From NCBI GenBank assembly GCA_963814955.1, contig CAWFEX010000015.1, positions 372,001-436,000 of the forward strand: a DNA stretch of 64,000 nucleotides. The letters are read 5' to 3'. Made by a program: the position numbers and the translations under genes. The notes beneath the pieces are model-generated. The model saw nothing but the letters and a program-made list of their open reading frames with translations, ran no database searches and was not told where the DNA came from. How positions within the stretch are numbered: position 1 is the stretch's first letter; each line of letters starts with the position of its first letter. Source of the stretch: DATCJA01 sp963814955 (GTDB taxonomy: Bacteria > Acidobacteriota > Vicinamibacteria > Vicinamibacterales > UBA2999). Of this stretch, positions 35,181 through 44,482 are shown piece after piece.

Positions 35181-36411
35181 CTACTTCGAGATCGTGGCGC
35201 CCACCAGTTGCGCAACCGCCCCGAGCGTCGTCTGTGCCGCGTTAAGCCCCAGACGAAAGTCGTCGTCCGAGAAGGTGGCGTAGCGGTCCGTTGCCTGATG
35301 CCAGTGCGGATCCCACCCGCCACCGATATGCATGCCCCGCTCGTTTTCCCGAAGACTGATCGACGGCACCATATCCATGAAGGGCGTGGAATCGGTGTTG
35401 GTCATGTGAGACCCGACGGCGGCCGGATAGTCGGTGGCGTACTTCTCGTTCGAGTCGCGGAAGAAGAATGCGAGCTTCATAGCCTCATCGGCGCGCTTGG
35501 CGTTCGACTGAAACTCGATGTTGACGTCGGCCTCAGGTCGCTGCTCGGGACTCACCGTGCCGTCGGCACGGGCCATGCCGTGGTCAAACAGCATCATGTC
35601 GTGCTGGATCATGCCGAGCCACCACGGTTCGGGATATCGGCTCGAACCTGGCGGATCCTCCCTGCCCTGAAGTCCGGCCCGTTGTTCGACGTATGCGCGA
35701 GCGCCAAGCAATCCGGCTTCCTCGCTGTTCCAGAGCGCAAACCGAATCGATCGACTCGGTCTGTACGTCGGGCGCGCTGAAAATTCGCGCCAACTCCATC
35801 ACGAGTGCCGTCCCGGACGCATTGTCATTGGCCCCTTCAGCAAGGCCCTGCCCATCCATATGCGCACCCACGATGTACATTTCGTTGGGCCGTGTGGTTC
35901 CGACTTTCGTGCAGTAGACCTGTTCGCGCGGACCGAAAGTTCTCGGCTGGTTGTTCAGCGCACGCAACGCCAGATCGGGTTGCGCTTCGAGACTGTTATT
36001 GACTCCGGTGGGACGCGTGATGCCACGCAACCGGGATCCTCCCGCCGCGGGGCGAATCTCGCCGCTGGCAATCACCGGGTTCGGCGGAGCACCGCCACGA
36101 CCCTGCTGGGGCGGCGGTGGCGGGTTCACGATGTACGACAGCCGCTCCGTCGCACAGCCATAGCTTTTGAGCTGCATCTCAATCCAGTCCACGGCAGCCC
36201 GGTTTCGATCGGTGCCTTCCCGACGATCACCGAACTGCGTAAGGCCCTTGATCGTCGCCTTGTAGCGTTCCAGATCCAGCCGGCCGACGAGGAGCTTCAC
36301 CGGATCGTCCGGCTGCGCCTGAGGCACGGAAGGCTGCTGACCGCGCGACGCAGCGCTCGCGGCGAGCACGAACGCAATCACGATCGGCAGCGCTGGGCGG
36401 GACATTTTCAT
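35181..36411 (-). CDS. M28-family zinc aminopeptidase, exported, split by a frameshift
   Basis: N-terminal part from ATG 36411: signal peptide (LPIVIAFVLAASAASRGQ), then a domain with PPPPPQQGRGGAPP and the zinc ligands in YIVGAHMDGQG and EGANDNASGTALVME. After VQTE, near 35750, the frame shifts and the protein continues IRFALWNSEEAGLLGARAY (with the catalytic EE) to the stop at 35181. The total is about 409 residues. M28 peptidases remove N-terminal residues with two zinc ions. With the frame restored, all ligands except the last histidine (likely HMTNTDS) are visible. Located 10 bases from the amidohydrolase on the same strand. Confidence 0.8.
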
Positions 36412-36555
36412 ATTGTCGGCCAATCGATCACTCCGCTAATTCGGCTAACGCAGCAATGAGTAACACGATCTGTTTGGTCCCAACATGGCCGACAGCACAA
36501 CAATCATGAGCCTCATCACCGCTCCTTGGCTGAGAGCGTATCGCAGGACGGTCGA

Positions 36556-38135
36556 TCAATGGCGAAAATGGCGGTGCGCCGTGAATACCATTGCCAAGCC
36601 ATGTTCGTCGGCGGCGGAAATGACTTCCTGATCGCGGACGGACCCGCCCGGCTGCACCACCGCCGTCGCGCCAGCAGCCGCCACGGCATCGAGGCCGTCG
36701 CGGAATGGAAAAAAGGCATCCGAAGCCGCCGCCGATCCGCGAAGCGCATCGGGCCCGATCGCGTCTGCTTTCATGCGCGCGACCCGTACTGCGTCTACAC
36801 GGCTCATTTGTCCGGCTCCGATGGCGAGCGTCCGATCGGCCGCGGTGAAAAGTACGGTATTGGATTTGACGTGCGCGCAGACTCGCCATGCAAACCGCAG
36901 CGCCCGCCATTCTTCCGGTGTCGGTAGACGTCTCGTGACCACTTTCAGGCCGTCGCCGCCGTTCCAGGGCGCGTGCGCCTCGCGTACGACGTCACGAGTC
37001 TGCATGAGAACTCCGCCGACAATCGACCGCATCTCGAGTTCGTCCTGGGCGGAAGCCGACTCTCGAATCACCACGCGCATGTTCGGCTTCGTTGCCAGTA
37101 GCGCGTGCGCGCCTTCGTCCACCGACGGAGCGCTGACCGCTTCAATGAACGTGGACACGATGGCGCGAGCCGTCTCGACGTCGATTGAGCGGTTGAGGCC
37201 GACAATTCCGCCAAACGCGGCAAGCGAGTCGGCGTCACGCGCACGAACATATGCGTCGGCAGCGTCATGTCCCGTTGCCGCTCCGCACGGATTGGTGTGC
37301 TTGATGACCGACCGCGGCCGGCTCGTCGAACTCCATCACGATTCTCGCGGCCGCATCGAGATCCAGCAAGTTCGTGTAAGAGAGCTCTTTGCCCTGGAGC
37401 ACGCTGAACCCGTGGCGCTGTCCGAAACGTTCGTACAGCGCCGCGGGCTGATGTGGGTTTTCGCCGTAGCGCAGATCGCGAACCTTGCGTAAATCCATCA
37501 GCAGCGCCGCTGGCAGCGCAGCCGGGGCCGCGCGGCTGAAGCCTTCCGGTCCGGACGTCACTGTCTCGAGCGTGCTCGCGATCGCGCTGTCGTACCGGGC
37601 GGTATGCGCGAACGCCTTTCGAGCGAGCTCGAAACGAAATTCGCGGCTTGGCCCGTTCGCCCGATCGAGCTGCTCGAGTACCGGCGCCGTAGTCACTCGG
37701 CGAGACCACCACGAGAACATCCTCGAAGTTCTTGGCAGCCGCGCGCACCAGGCTTGGACCGCCGATGTCGATCTCTTCGATCAAAGCATCGAACGGCGCA
37801 TTCGGATTCGACGCCGCCTGCACGAACGGGTACAAATTGACGACGACAAGATCGATCAGCGTGATGTCGTGCGCGGCGGCGGCAGCGAGGTCGTCGGCAC
37901 GGCTTCGCCGCGCCAGAATGCCTCCGTGCACCAGTGGATGCAGCGTTTTGACGCGCCCGTCCATCATTTCCGGAAACTTCGTGACTTCGGAAATCGACGT
38001 GACGGCAAGCCCCGCCTGCTGCAGCGCGCGCGCGGTCCCTCCCGTCGACACGAGTTCGAATCCGCGACGGATCAAATTTTCGGCGAGCTCCACCAGCCCC
38101 GATTTGTCCGACACACTCAGAAGGGCTCTTCGCAT
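36556..38135 (-). CDS. purH: Bifunctional AICAR formyltransferase/IMP cyclohydrolase, two frameshifts
   Basis: Final two steps of IMP synthesis. N-terminal cyclohydrolase domain from ATG 38135: MRRALLSVSDKSGLVELAEN, STGGTARAL, EMMDGRVKTLHPLVHGGIL and ALIEEIDIGGPSLVRAAAKN. Near 37690 the frame shifts to VLEQLDRANG and LRYGENPHQPAALYERF. Near 37305 a second shift leads to VIKHTNPCGAATGHDAADAY and the C-terminal formyltransferase part ending FTAHRHFRH. The total of 1580 bases corresponds to about 526 residues, the normal size. All key motifs exist once frames are joined, so consensus indels are the likely cause. Divergent from the cold-shock gene. Confidence 0.92.
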
Positions 38136-38170
38136 TAATGCACTCGAAGCGTAATTGCGGCGAAACCGGC

Positions 38171-38199
38171 TTGACACTCATGAAACAGGCGCTTAGGAT
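38171..38199 (+). promoter_or_regulatory. Strong sigma-70-like promoter upstream of the cold-shock gene
   Basis: TTGACA at 38171-38176, a 17-base spacer, and TAGGAT at 38194-38199. Transcription would begin near 38206 and give a leader of about 148 bases before the csp start, a length typical of cold-shock genes. Confidence 0.6.
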
Positions 38200-38283
38200 A
38201 AGCCTGCGTTAAGGGGCGTTCCCTAACCGCTCGACGCGCTCGGGTCGACCTCGAGCCAAGTCGAAGGGTCAGCCTAGAAGTCG

Positions 38284-38313
38284 AGGCCGCGCAAGCACTC
38301 GCGGTCTTTTTTT
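38284..38313 (+). terminator. Terminator-like hairpin inside the csp leader
   Basis: Stem AGGCCGCG / CGCGGTCT with an 8-base loop (CAAGCACT) and a following run of seven T (38307-38313). It lies about 40 bases before the csp ATG and 80-105 bases after the predicted start site. It may end a small RNA or act as a conditional attenuator. Confidence 0.6.
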
Positions 38314-38353
38314 GTGTCTCGAAAGTCACTGTTCGAGCAAGGGAAGAAGAACG

Positions 38354-38557
38354 ATGCGTATTACAGGCAAGGTCAAGTGGTTCAACAACGCCAAGGGCTA
38401 CGGGTTCATCGAGCGCGACGGGGGTAGTGACGTGTTCGTGCACTACTCAGCGATCACCGGGAACGGCTTCCGGTCCCTTGACGAGGGCCAGGCGGTTGAA
38501 TTCGAGATCGTCGACGGTCCGAAAGGTCCGCAGGCGGGGAACGTCACCAAGGCGTAG
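38354..38557 (+). CDS. Cold-shock protein (CspA family)
   Basis: 67 residues, a single cold-shock domain. RNP1 is KGYGFIERD and RNP2 is DVFVHYSAI; the start is MRITGKVKWFNNAKGYGFIE. It binds single-stranded RNA and DNA and melts RNA structure. AAGGGAAGAAG before the ATG is the ribosome-binding site. A promoter at 38171-38199, a terminator-like hairpin in the leader and a perfect stem-loop after the stop frame it as an independent unit. Confidence 0.95.
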   Translation: MRITGKVKWFNNAKGYGFIERDGGSDVFVHYSAITGNGFRSLDEGQAVEFEIVDGPKGPQAGNVTKA

Positions 38558-38573
38558 AACCACGGTCCGACCT

Positions 38574-38600
38574 GCCCGGCGCCGCCCGTCGGCGCCGGGC
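38574..38600 (+). terminator. Perfect GC-rich stem-loop after the csp gene
   Basis: GCCCGGCGCCG / CGGCGCCGGGC form an 11-base perfect stem with loop CCCGT. No strict U-run follows, so it may act as a terminator or as a 3-prime stabiliser. Confidence 0.55.
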
Positions 38601-38626
38601 GCAACGCTCGTCCTTCCTCCCATCAG

Positions 38627-38995
38627 TCAATCTTCCGATTTCAGATTTGTTCGGCCGGTTTGTCGCTGGGGCGGTGCCGCCCCCTTGGGCTGCGCAAACG
38701 GGCCGCGTCGCCCTTCCTCGCGAGCTCGCAAGCCGCGATCCCAGAGGTCAATGAACTTCGAATAGCGTGTCTGCAGCGTGTTGAAGCGAAACCGCTCGGC
38801 GTAGTTGGTCATATGCTGGCGACCGAGCTGCTTCATCAGCGCATCGACGCGGGTACGCGTCTCCGATGGGGGGCGCGGCAGCCGCCCGCCGAAGAACATG
38901 TTGTACTCGGCTTCGAGACGCTTCAATTCCGATTCCAGCACTTCTATCTGGCGACGGACTTCGGGAGATTCGTCCACGCGCGACCATTGTGACAT
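38627..38995 (-). CDS. Conserved protein resembling the MXAN_5187 C-terminal domain
   Basis: A 122-residue protein, soluble, largely helical. Two parts are seen: a coiled-coil-like start (EVRRQIEVLESELKRLEAEY) and a conserved-looking core with YNMFFGG, NYAERFRFNTLQTRYSKFID and LWDRGLRAREEGRRG. I recall this second pattern from short proteins and C-terminal domains in myxobacteria and Acidobacteria, some linked to two-component proteins. No enzymatic motif is present. It is isolated between the csp gene and the nuo operon and faces csp tail to tail. Confidence 0.6.
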   Translation of the reverse strand: MSQWSRVDESPEVRRQIEVLESELKRLEAEYNMFFGGRLPRPPSETRTRVDALMKQLGRQHMTNYAERFRFNTLQTRYSKFIDLWDRGLRAREEGRRGPFAQPKGAAPPQRQTGRTNLKSED

Positions 38996-39074
38996 AGGCC
39001 GTTCGTGGAGATGGCCGGATCGTTAGTGCAGACCTAAAGGTCTCCGCCTACCACTCAATGGTGGCGACCACGTC

Positions 39075-39154
39075 GGTAGCCGGAGGCCTCAACGGTGCCA
39101 ACCACGCCGGTAGCCGGAGGCCTTCAGGCCTCCGGATCAAAGGCCTCCGGATCA
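39075..39154. repeat. Repeat C copies after the nuo operon
   Basis: GGTAGCCGGAGGCCT begins at 39075 (partial) and at 39109 (full, GGTAGCCGGAGGCCTTCAGG then CCTCCGG), followed by two AGGCCTCCGGATCAAA units that reach the nuoN stop at 39152. Confidence 0.75.
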
Positions 39155-40591
39155 AAAAATCGTCGCAATCGACTGGGCGGCGAAATTCAGGACAGGCGTC
39201 GGAAGGATGCCGAGGTAAAAGATGACGATGACCGATGCGACCAGCGCCGCCATCCCAATCGCGGGCATGCGCGAGGGCGCCGCAGTCGATTGGCGATCGG
39301 ACATGTACATCATGACAACGACGCGAAGGTAGAAAAACACGGACACGACGCTGGTGAGCACGCCAATGATGGCCAGGTCGTAATAGCCGGCACTGACTGC
39401 GGCGCTGAAGATGTACCACTTGGCGATGAAACCGGCGGTCGGCGGCAGGCCGCCGAGCGACAGCAGACACACCGTCATCATCGCCGCGAGCGCCGGCTGC
39501 GTGTGCCACAGACCGCTGTAGTCCCTCAGCTCGTCGTTGGCAACATCTTTCGCACCCAGCATGGCAATTACGCCGAACGCCGCAAGATTCGTGACGGCAT
39601 ACGCCAGCAGGTAGAACAGAATCGCGGCCTTCCCCACCTGATTGGCCGCCACCAGCCCGACGAGCAGATAACCGCCGTGCGCAATACTCGAATACGCGAG
39701 CATTCGCTTGAGGTTGCTCTGAGCGACACCGACGACGGTGCCGAGAATCATGGTGGCCACGGCGAGCACCCACACCATCGGGGCCCATTCGCTGCTGAAT
39801 GGCTCGAACGCCGACAGAAACACGCGCGCGAACGACGCGAATGCGGCGGCTTTGACGCCGGTCGACATGAAGCCGGTGACCACAGCGGGTGCGCCTTCGT
39901 ACGCATCCGGCGTCCACATGTGGAACGGCACAGCCGAGATCTTGAACGCGAAACCCACGAGCAGCAGGCCTAATGCGACCAGAACGAGCGGGTTGTCGCT
40001 CATCGACTGGGCGGCGATAAATGTGCCAACGCGGTCGAGACGGGTGGTACCGGTCAGTCCGTACGTAAAGGCGATGCCGTAAAGAAAGAAGGCGCTTGAA
40101 AATGCGCCCAGGAGGAAATACTTGAAGGCCGCTTCGGTCGCGCGGGGATCGTCGCGCCGGATGCCGGTGAGCACATACACCGCGATCGACAGAATCTCGA
40201 GGGCGATGAAGACGACCAGCAGGTCGTTTGCCACGGCCATCATGATCATGCCGACGATCGCGAACAGCACCAGGACGTAGTAGTCGCCTCCCGGAAGTCC
40301 GTCACGGAGCACAACCGACGACGAAAACATGATCGTCAGCAGGCCGACAATCAGCAGGACCAGCGTCACGAACAAACCGAAGTTGTCGGCGACGATGACT
40401 CCGAAGCTGGATGCGTTGCGGTTCCACAACAGCACCGACGCAATTGCGGCACCGATCAGGCCAACGACACCGAGGCCCCCCAGCGGCAGCTTTTCGTCCT
40501 TCGATCGGAACGACTCGGCTCCCATGACGGCAAGCGCCGCCAGCGTCACGCAGACCATCGGGACGACAGCGTCGAAAGAAGAGTTCAGCAT
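39152..40591 (-). CDS. nuoN: NADH-quinone oxidoreductase subunit N
   Basis: 479 residues, about 14 transmembrane helices, one of the three antiporter-like proton-pumping subunits of complex I. ATG at 40591-40589 shares its A with the nuoM stop (TAATG), which fixes the start; longer upstream open sequence is antisense overlap with nuoM. Seen: KISAVPFHMWTPDAYEGAPA, VVTGFMSTGVKAAAFASFAR, RMLAYSSIAHGGYLLVGLVA and SLGGLPPTAGFIAKWYIFSA. Last gene of the operon; repeat C follows. Confidence 0.95.
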   Translation of the reverse strand: MLNSSFDAVVPMVCVTLAALAVMGAESFRSKDEKLPLGGLGVVGLIGAAIASVLLWNRNASSFGVIVADNFGLFVTLVLLIVGLLTIMFSSSVVLRDGLPGGDYYVLVLFAIVGMIMMAVANDLLVVFIALEILSIAVYVLTGIRRDDPRATEAAFKYFLLGAFSSAFFLYGIAFTYGLTGTTRLDRVGTFIAAQSMSDNPLVLVALGLLLVGFAFKISAVPFHMWTPDAYEGAPAVVTGFMSTGVKAAAFASFARVFLSAFEPFSSEWAPMVWVLAVATMILGTVVGVAQSNLKRMLAYSSIAHGGYLLVGLVAANQVGKAAILFYLLAYAVTNLAAFGVIAMLGAKDVANDELRDYSGLWHTQPALAAMMTVCLLSLGGLPPTAGFIAKWYIFSAAVSAGYYDLAIIGVLTSVVSVFFYLRVVVMMYMSDRQSTAAPSRMPAIGMAALVASVIVIFYLGILPTPVLNFAAQSIATIF

Positions 40592-42111
40592 TACCTTTGA
40601 CTGCCGTTGGTGTCCGCACGCAGGGTTCGGCTCTGCTGTACGCGCTCGACCACCGCGTTCACCGACGCTTCCATCGGCCTGAGAAAGAGCGTCGGAAAGA
40701 CGCCCATCACAATCGCCATGGCGCACAACGGAATGACCGCAGCCCATTCGCGGGGCAGGAGATCCCGAAGCGTGGCATTCTCCTCGTGTGTGATCTCACC
40801 GTAGTACACCCGCTGGAACATCCACAGCATGTAGACGGCCGACAGAATCACGCCAAGGCCGGCGACGAACACATACCGCGGATCCCATCGGAACGCGCCC
40901 AGCATGATCAGAAACTCCCCGATGAATCCGTTGAGGCCGGGCAATCCGATCGATGCGAGGGTGATGATCATGAATGCTGCGGTCAGCCGCGGCACCACCG
41001 CCTTCAGCCCCCCAAATTCACTGATGAGGCGTGTATGGCGGCGATCGGACAACATGCCAACGATGAGGAAGAGTCCGCCCGTGCTCACCCCGTGCGCGAG
41101 CATCTGGTAGACCGCGCCCTGCACGCCCTGAACGTTCATCGCGCAGATGCCGAGAACCACGAACCCAAGGTGGCTCACCGACGAGTACGCCACCAGTTTC
41201 TTCATGTCCGGCTGGACCATCGCCACGAGCGCGCCGTAGACAATCCCGATGACGGCCAGAACCGCCAGGGCTGGCGCGAAGTAGGTCGCGGCGTCCGGGA
41301 ACAACGGGAACGAAAACCGCAGCAGGCCGTAGGTGCCCATCTTCAGCAGCACTCCGGCGAGGATGACCGAGCCGGCGGTAGGCGCCTGCACGTGCGCATC
41401 GGGCAGCCAGGTATGGAACGGGAAAAGCGGCACCTTGATCGCGAAGGCCACCGTGAACGCCAGGAAAAACCAGGCCTGCGTCCGCGGGGGAATGTCCAGG
41501 GTATAGAGCCTGAGCAGATCGAACGAGTAACTGCCCGTCGCGACGCTATGCAGGTAGGCGAGGCCGAGAATGGCGATCAGCATCAGCACGCTGCCCGCCA
41601 TCGTATAGAGCATGAACTTGATGGCCGCGTAGATGCGCTGGTCGTACCCCCAGATCCCGATCAGGAAGTACATCGGGACGAGCATTGCATCCCAGAACAC
41701 GTAGAACAGAAAGAGATCGAGGGAGACGAACACGCCAATCATCGCGCCCTCGAGCGCCAGCATGAAGATCGAAAACTCCTTCACCTTGCGCTCGATCGAG
41801 CCCCACGATGAGAGCAGTGCAACAGGCGACAGGAAACTCGTGAGCACCACGAGCAGCAGGCTGATCCCGTCGATGCCAAGGTAGTAGTCGATGCCGAACG
41901 TCGGAATCCACGGATGCCGCTCGACGAACTGAAAGCCGGAAGAGCTGCTGTCGAAACCGGCCCAGAGGGCGAGTGTCACGCCAAACGTCGCAACGGCAAT
42001 GGCCAGCGACACCCAGCGAATCAATCCGTCCCGCCGGCCATCGGCGTTCCCGATGAAAAGCAGCAAAAGTGCGCCCGCCACCGGCAGCAGCCAGGAAATC
42101 GTCAGCAGCAT
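40591..42111 (-). CDS. nuoM: NADH-quinone oxidoreductase subunit M
   Basis: 506 residues, antiporter-like subunit. Seen: YLGIDGISLLLVVLTSFLSP, the conserved glutamate region ALEGAMIGVFVSLDLFLFYV, KVPLFPFHTWLPDAHVQAPT, KMGTYGLLRFSFPLFPDA, KKLVAYSSVSHLGFVVLGI and SIGLPGLNGFIGEFLIMLG. The pumping lysines and glutamates of the family are present. It lies 19 bases downstream of nuoL and overlaps nuoN by one base. Confidence 0.96.
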   Translation of the reverse strand: MLLTISWLLPVAGALLLLFIGNADGRRDGLIRWVSLAIAVATFGVTLALWAGFDSSSSGFQFVERHPWIPTFGIDYYLGIDGISLLLVVLTSFLSPVALLSSWGSIERKVKEFSIFMLALEGAMIGVFVSLDLFLFYVFWDAMLVPMYFLIGIWGYDQRIYAAIKFMLYTMAGSVLMLIAILGLAYLHSVATGSYSFDLLRLYTLDIPPRTQAWFFLAFTVAFAIKVPLFPFHTWLPDAHVQAPTAGSVILAGVLLKMGTYGLLRFSFPLFPDAATYFAPALAVLAVIGIVYGALVAMVQPDMKKLVAYSSVSHLGFVVLGICAMNVQGVQGAVYQMLAHGVSTGGLFLIVGMLSDRRHTRLISEFGGLKAVVPRLTAAFMIITLASIGLPGLNGFIGEFLIMLGAFRWDPRYVFVAGLGVILSAVYMLWMFQRVYYGEITHEENATLRDLLPREWAAVIPLCAMAIVMGVFPTLFLRPMEASVNAVVERVQQSRTLRADTNGSQR

Positions 42112-42130
42112 GCCAATTCCACACGGCGTC

Positions 42131-44089
42131 CTATCGCCATAAGTAGAAGCCCAGAATCACGATGACCCCGATCAACATCGAGCCCGCATACGCGCGCACC
42201 GAACCGCTCTGCAGCCGGCGCAGAACGGCGGAACTTCCAGCGACGAGCGACGCGGTCCCATTGACGGCACCGTCGATCACTGCGACATCGAAGCCACGCC
42301 ACAGCCCTTCGCGCGAGACCACATTAATCGGCTTTACCACCACTGCGTCGTACAGCTCGTCGACGTAGTACTTGTTCAACAGCATCCGGTAGACACTCTG
42401 AAAGCGTCTGGCCATCGCGTCGGCGATCTCACGGCGTCGCAGCCAGACGAACGCCGCCAGTGCGATGCCTCCGATAGCGATGGCGCTCGAGATGCCCATG
42501 AGCGAGAGCTCGAGACCGACGTCTTCCGCGACTTCTTCCCCGGACGCCTGAAGGCCTCCGGCTACCTCGCCTGTCGATGGCACCTGGAAGGACGGTGCGA
42601 GCCATTCCGCAATCGCGTTCCGACCGCCAAGCGCGTGCGGTACGCCGACGTAGCCAGCCACTGCCGAACCGACTGCCAGCACGATGAGGGCGAGCGCCAT
42701 TGCAGGCGGCGCGTCGTGCGCCTGATGTAGCGCATGACCGTGGGCGGCCTCATGACGAGCTTCGCCGTGAAATGTCAGGAAGACGAGACGAAACATGTAC
42801 GTCGCGGTGAGCAGCGACGTGATCGCCGCCATCGTCCACAAGATCCAGTGTCCCTCGCGGAATGTCTCGTAGAGAATCTCGTCCTTGCTGAAGAAGCCGG
42901 CCAGGCCGGGCACGCCGGCGATCGCGAGCGAGCCAATCAGGAACGTCCAGTACGTGATCGGCAGATAGCGCTTGAGGCCGCCCATGTGGCGAATGTCCTG
43001 CTCCCCGTGCAGTGCGTGAATGACGGCTCCGGATCCGAGGAACAGCAGCGCCTTGAAAAACGCGTGGGTATAGAGGTGGAAGATGCCGGCGCCAAATGCA
43101 CCCATCCCCATCGCGAGAAACATCAAGCCGAGCTGCGACACCGTCGAGTACGCCAGCACTCGCTTGATGTCGTTCTGAACGAGACCAATCGTCCCCGCCA
43201 TCAACGCCGTCAGCGCGCCGATGATCGCGACGATCAGCATCGTCGCCGGCGCGTGGCTGAACAGCACCGCATTGCGGCCAATCATGTAGACGCCTGCGGT
43301 CACCATTGTTGCGGCGTGGATCAACGCCGAGACCGGCGTCGGCCCTTCCATTGCGTCCGGCAGCCAGGTGTACAGGGGAATCTGCGCCGATTTGCCCGTC
43401 GCACCTATGAACAGCAACAACGTGGCGATCGATATCGCGCCGAACACGCCGCTCTCCGGGGGCATCGCGGCAACGGTCGTCGCCAGCTGCCGGAAGTCGA
43501 GCGTGCCAAAGCGCACGAGCAGCAACAGCATTCCCAGCACAAACGCGTAGTCGCCGATCCTGTTGACGACGAACGCCTTCTTCCCGGCGTCGGCCGCCGA
43601 CTTCTTCCTGAACCAGAAACCAATCAGAAGGTAGGAACACAGCCCGACACCTTCCCATCCCACGAACAGCACAAGGAAATTGGCGCCCAGAACCAGTACC
43701 AGCATGAACGCCGCAAACAGGTTCAGATACGAGAAGTAGCGCGCAAACTCGGCGTCGACTTCTTCGTGCATGTACGCCGTCGAGTAGATATGAATGAGCG
43801 ATCCGATCCCCGTCACGACGAGGATCATCAGGGCGGCGAGAGGATCGAGCCGGAAGGTGAGATCGAGTATGAAGTCGCCCGACGCAATCCATGTGTAAGC
43901 GGTGTATTCGATCAGTCGTTCGGCAGCAGGCAGCGCAATCAGGTCGCGAACACTCATCACCGCAACGGTGAATGAGGCCACCATGGCGGCCGTCGCGACG
44001 CCGCCGGACATCGACTTCGACAGACGACGACCGAGCGACGTGTTGATGACGAAGCCGAGCAGCGGAAACAGTGGAATGAGCCCTAACAC
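42131..44089 (-). CDS. nuoL: NADH-quinone oxidoreductase subunit L, with a repeat-derived insert
   Basis: 652 residues, the distal antiporter-like subunit with the long lateral helix. Seen: LTFRLDPLAALMILVVTGIG, WEGVGLCSYLLIGFWF, SAQIPLYTWLPDAMEGPTPV, SALIHAATMVTAGVYMIGR, RVLAYSTVSQLGLMFLAMG and GIFHLYTHAFFKALLFLGSG. At about residues 508-518, in the region before the lateral helix, GEVAGGLQASGEE is encoded by a copy of interspersed repeat C. The protein is some 35-40 residues longer than many NuoL. Start ATG 44089 follows a TTTGAC-type tandem repeat. Confidence 0.95.
   Translation of the reverse strand: MLGLIPLFPLLGFVINTSLGRRLSKSMSGGVATAAMVASFTVAVMSVRDLIALPAAERLIEYTAYTWIASGDFILDLTFRLDPLAALMILVVTGIGSLIHIYSTAYMHEEVDAEFARYFSYLNLFAAFMLVLVLGANFLVLFVGWEGVGLCSYLLIGFWFRKKSAADAGKKAFVVNRIGDYAFVLGMLLLLVRFGTLDFRQLATTVAAMPPESGVFGAISIATLLLFIGATGKSAQIPLYTWLPDAMEGPTPVSALIHAATMVTAGVYMIGRNAVLFSHAPATMLIVAIIGALTALMAGTIGLVQNDIKRVLAYSTVSQLGLMFLAMGMGAFGAGIFHLYTHAFFKALLFLGSGAVIHALHGEQDIRHMGGLKRYLPITYWTFLIGSLAIAGVPGLAGFFSKDEILYETFREGHWILWTMAAITSLLTATYMFRLVFLTFHGEARHEAAHGHALHQAHDAPPAMALALIVLAVGSAVAGYVGVPHALGGRNAIAEWLAPSFQVPSTGEVAGGLQASGEEVAEDVGLELSLMGISSAIAIGGIALAAFVWLRRREIADAMARRFQSVYRMLLNKYYVDELYDAVVVKPINVVSREGLWRGFDVAVIDGAVNGTASLVAGSSAVLRRLQSGSVRAYAGSMLIGVIVILGFYLWR
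42540..42566. repeat. Repeat C copy inside nuoL
   Basis: CCGGACGCCTGAAGGCCTCC followed by GGCTACC, nearly identical to the copies at 4462-4487 and 39109-39135, is in frame in the nuoL coding sequence. Confidence 0.8.
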
Positions 44090-44097
44090 GTTACGCT

Positions 44098-44177
44098 TCT
44101 ACCTTTACCTTTGACTTTTGACTTTTGACTTTTGACCTTTGACCTTTCACCTTTGACCTTTCACCTTTGACCTTGAA
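44098..44177. repeat. Tandem heptamer repeat between nuoL and nuoK
   Basis: The tract repeats TTTGACT, TTTGACC and TTTCACC units (period 7), about ten copies. No gene is in the 90-base gap. The minus strand reads AAAGGTCAAAGGTGAAAGGT and is purine-rich, giving several Shine-Dalgarno-like AAAGG stretches just before nuoL. Confidence 0.8.
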
Positions 44178-44179
44178 AC

Positions 44180-44482
44180 TCACCATTTCAGCGAGGTGAA
44201 TGCGTCCGGATTCAGCGATTCGCGGTGCCGATAGAGCGCGATGACCACGCCGAGCCCGACGGCGGCTTCCGCCGCAGCGACCGTCATGACGAAAAACGTG
44301 ATGATCTGACCGTCAAAAGAGCCGAACTGCCGGCCGAACGCGACGAAGCTCAGGTTTACCGCATTCAGCATGATCTCGATTGACAGCAGGATCGTGATCA
44401 GGTTGCGCCGCAGAAAGACGCCTGCCGTGCCGATGGCAAACAGAATGGCCGACACGATCAGGTAATGTGCCAGCGGGATCAC
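44180..44482 (-). CDS. nuoK: NADH-quinone oxidoreductase subunit K
   Basis: 100 residues, three transmembrane helices. Starts MIPLAHYLIVSAILFAIGTA and has GVFLRRNLITILLSIEIMLN with the conserved membrane glutamate (IEIMLN), then FVMTVAAAEAAVGLGVVIAL with the second one. Homologue of mitochondrial ND4L; part of the proton-translocation path. Overlaps nuoJ by 4 bases (ATGA). Confidence 0.96.
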   Translation of the reverse strand: MIPLAHYLIVSAILFAIGTAGVFLRRNLITILLSIEIMLNAVNLSFVAFGRQFGSFDGQIITFFVMTVAAAEAAVGLGVVIALYRHRESLNPDAFTSLKW

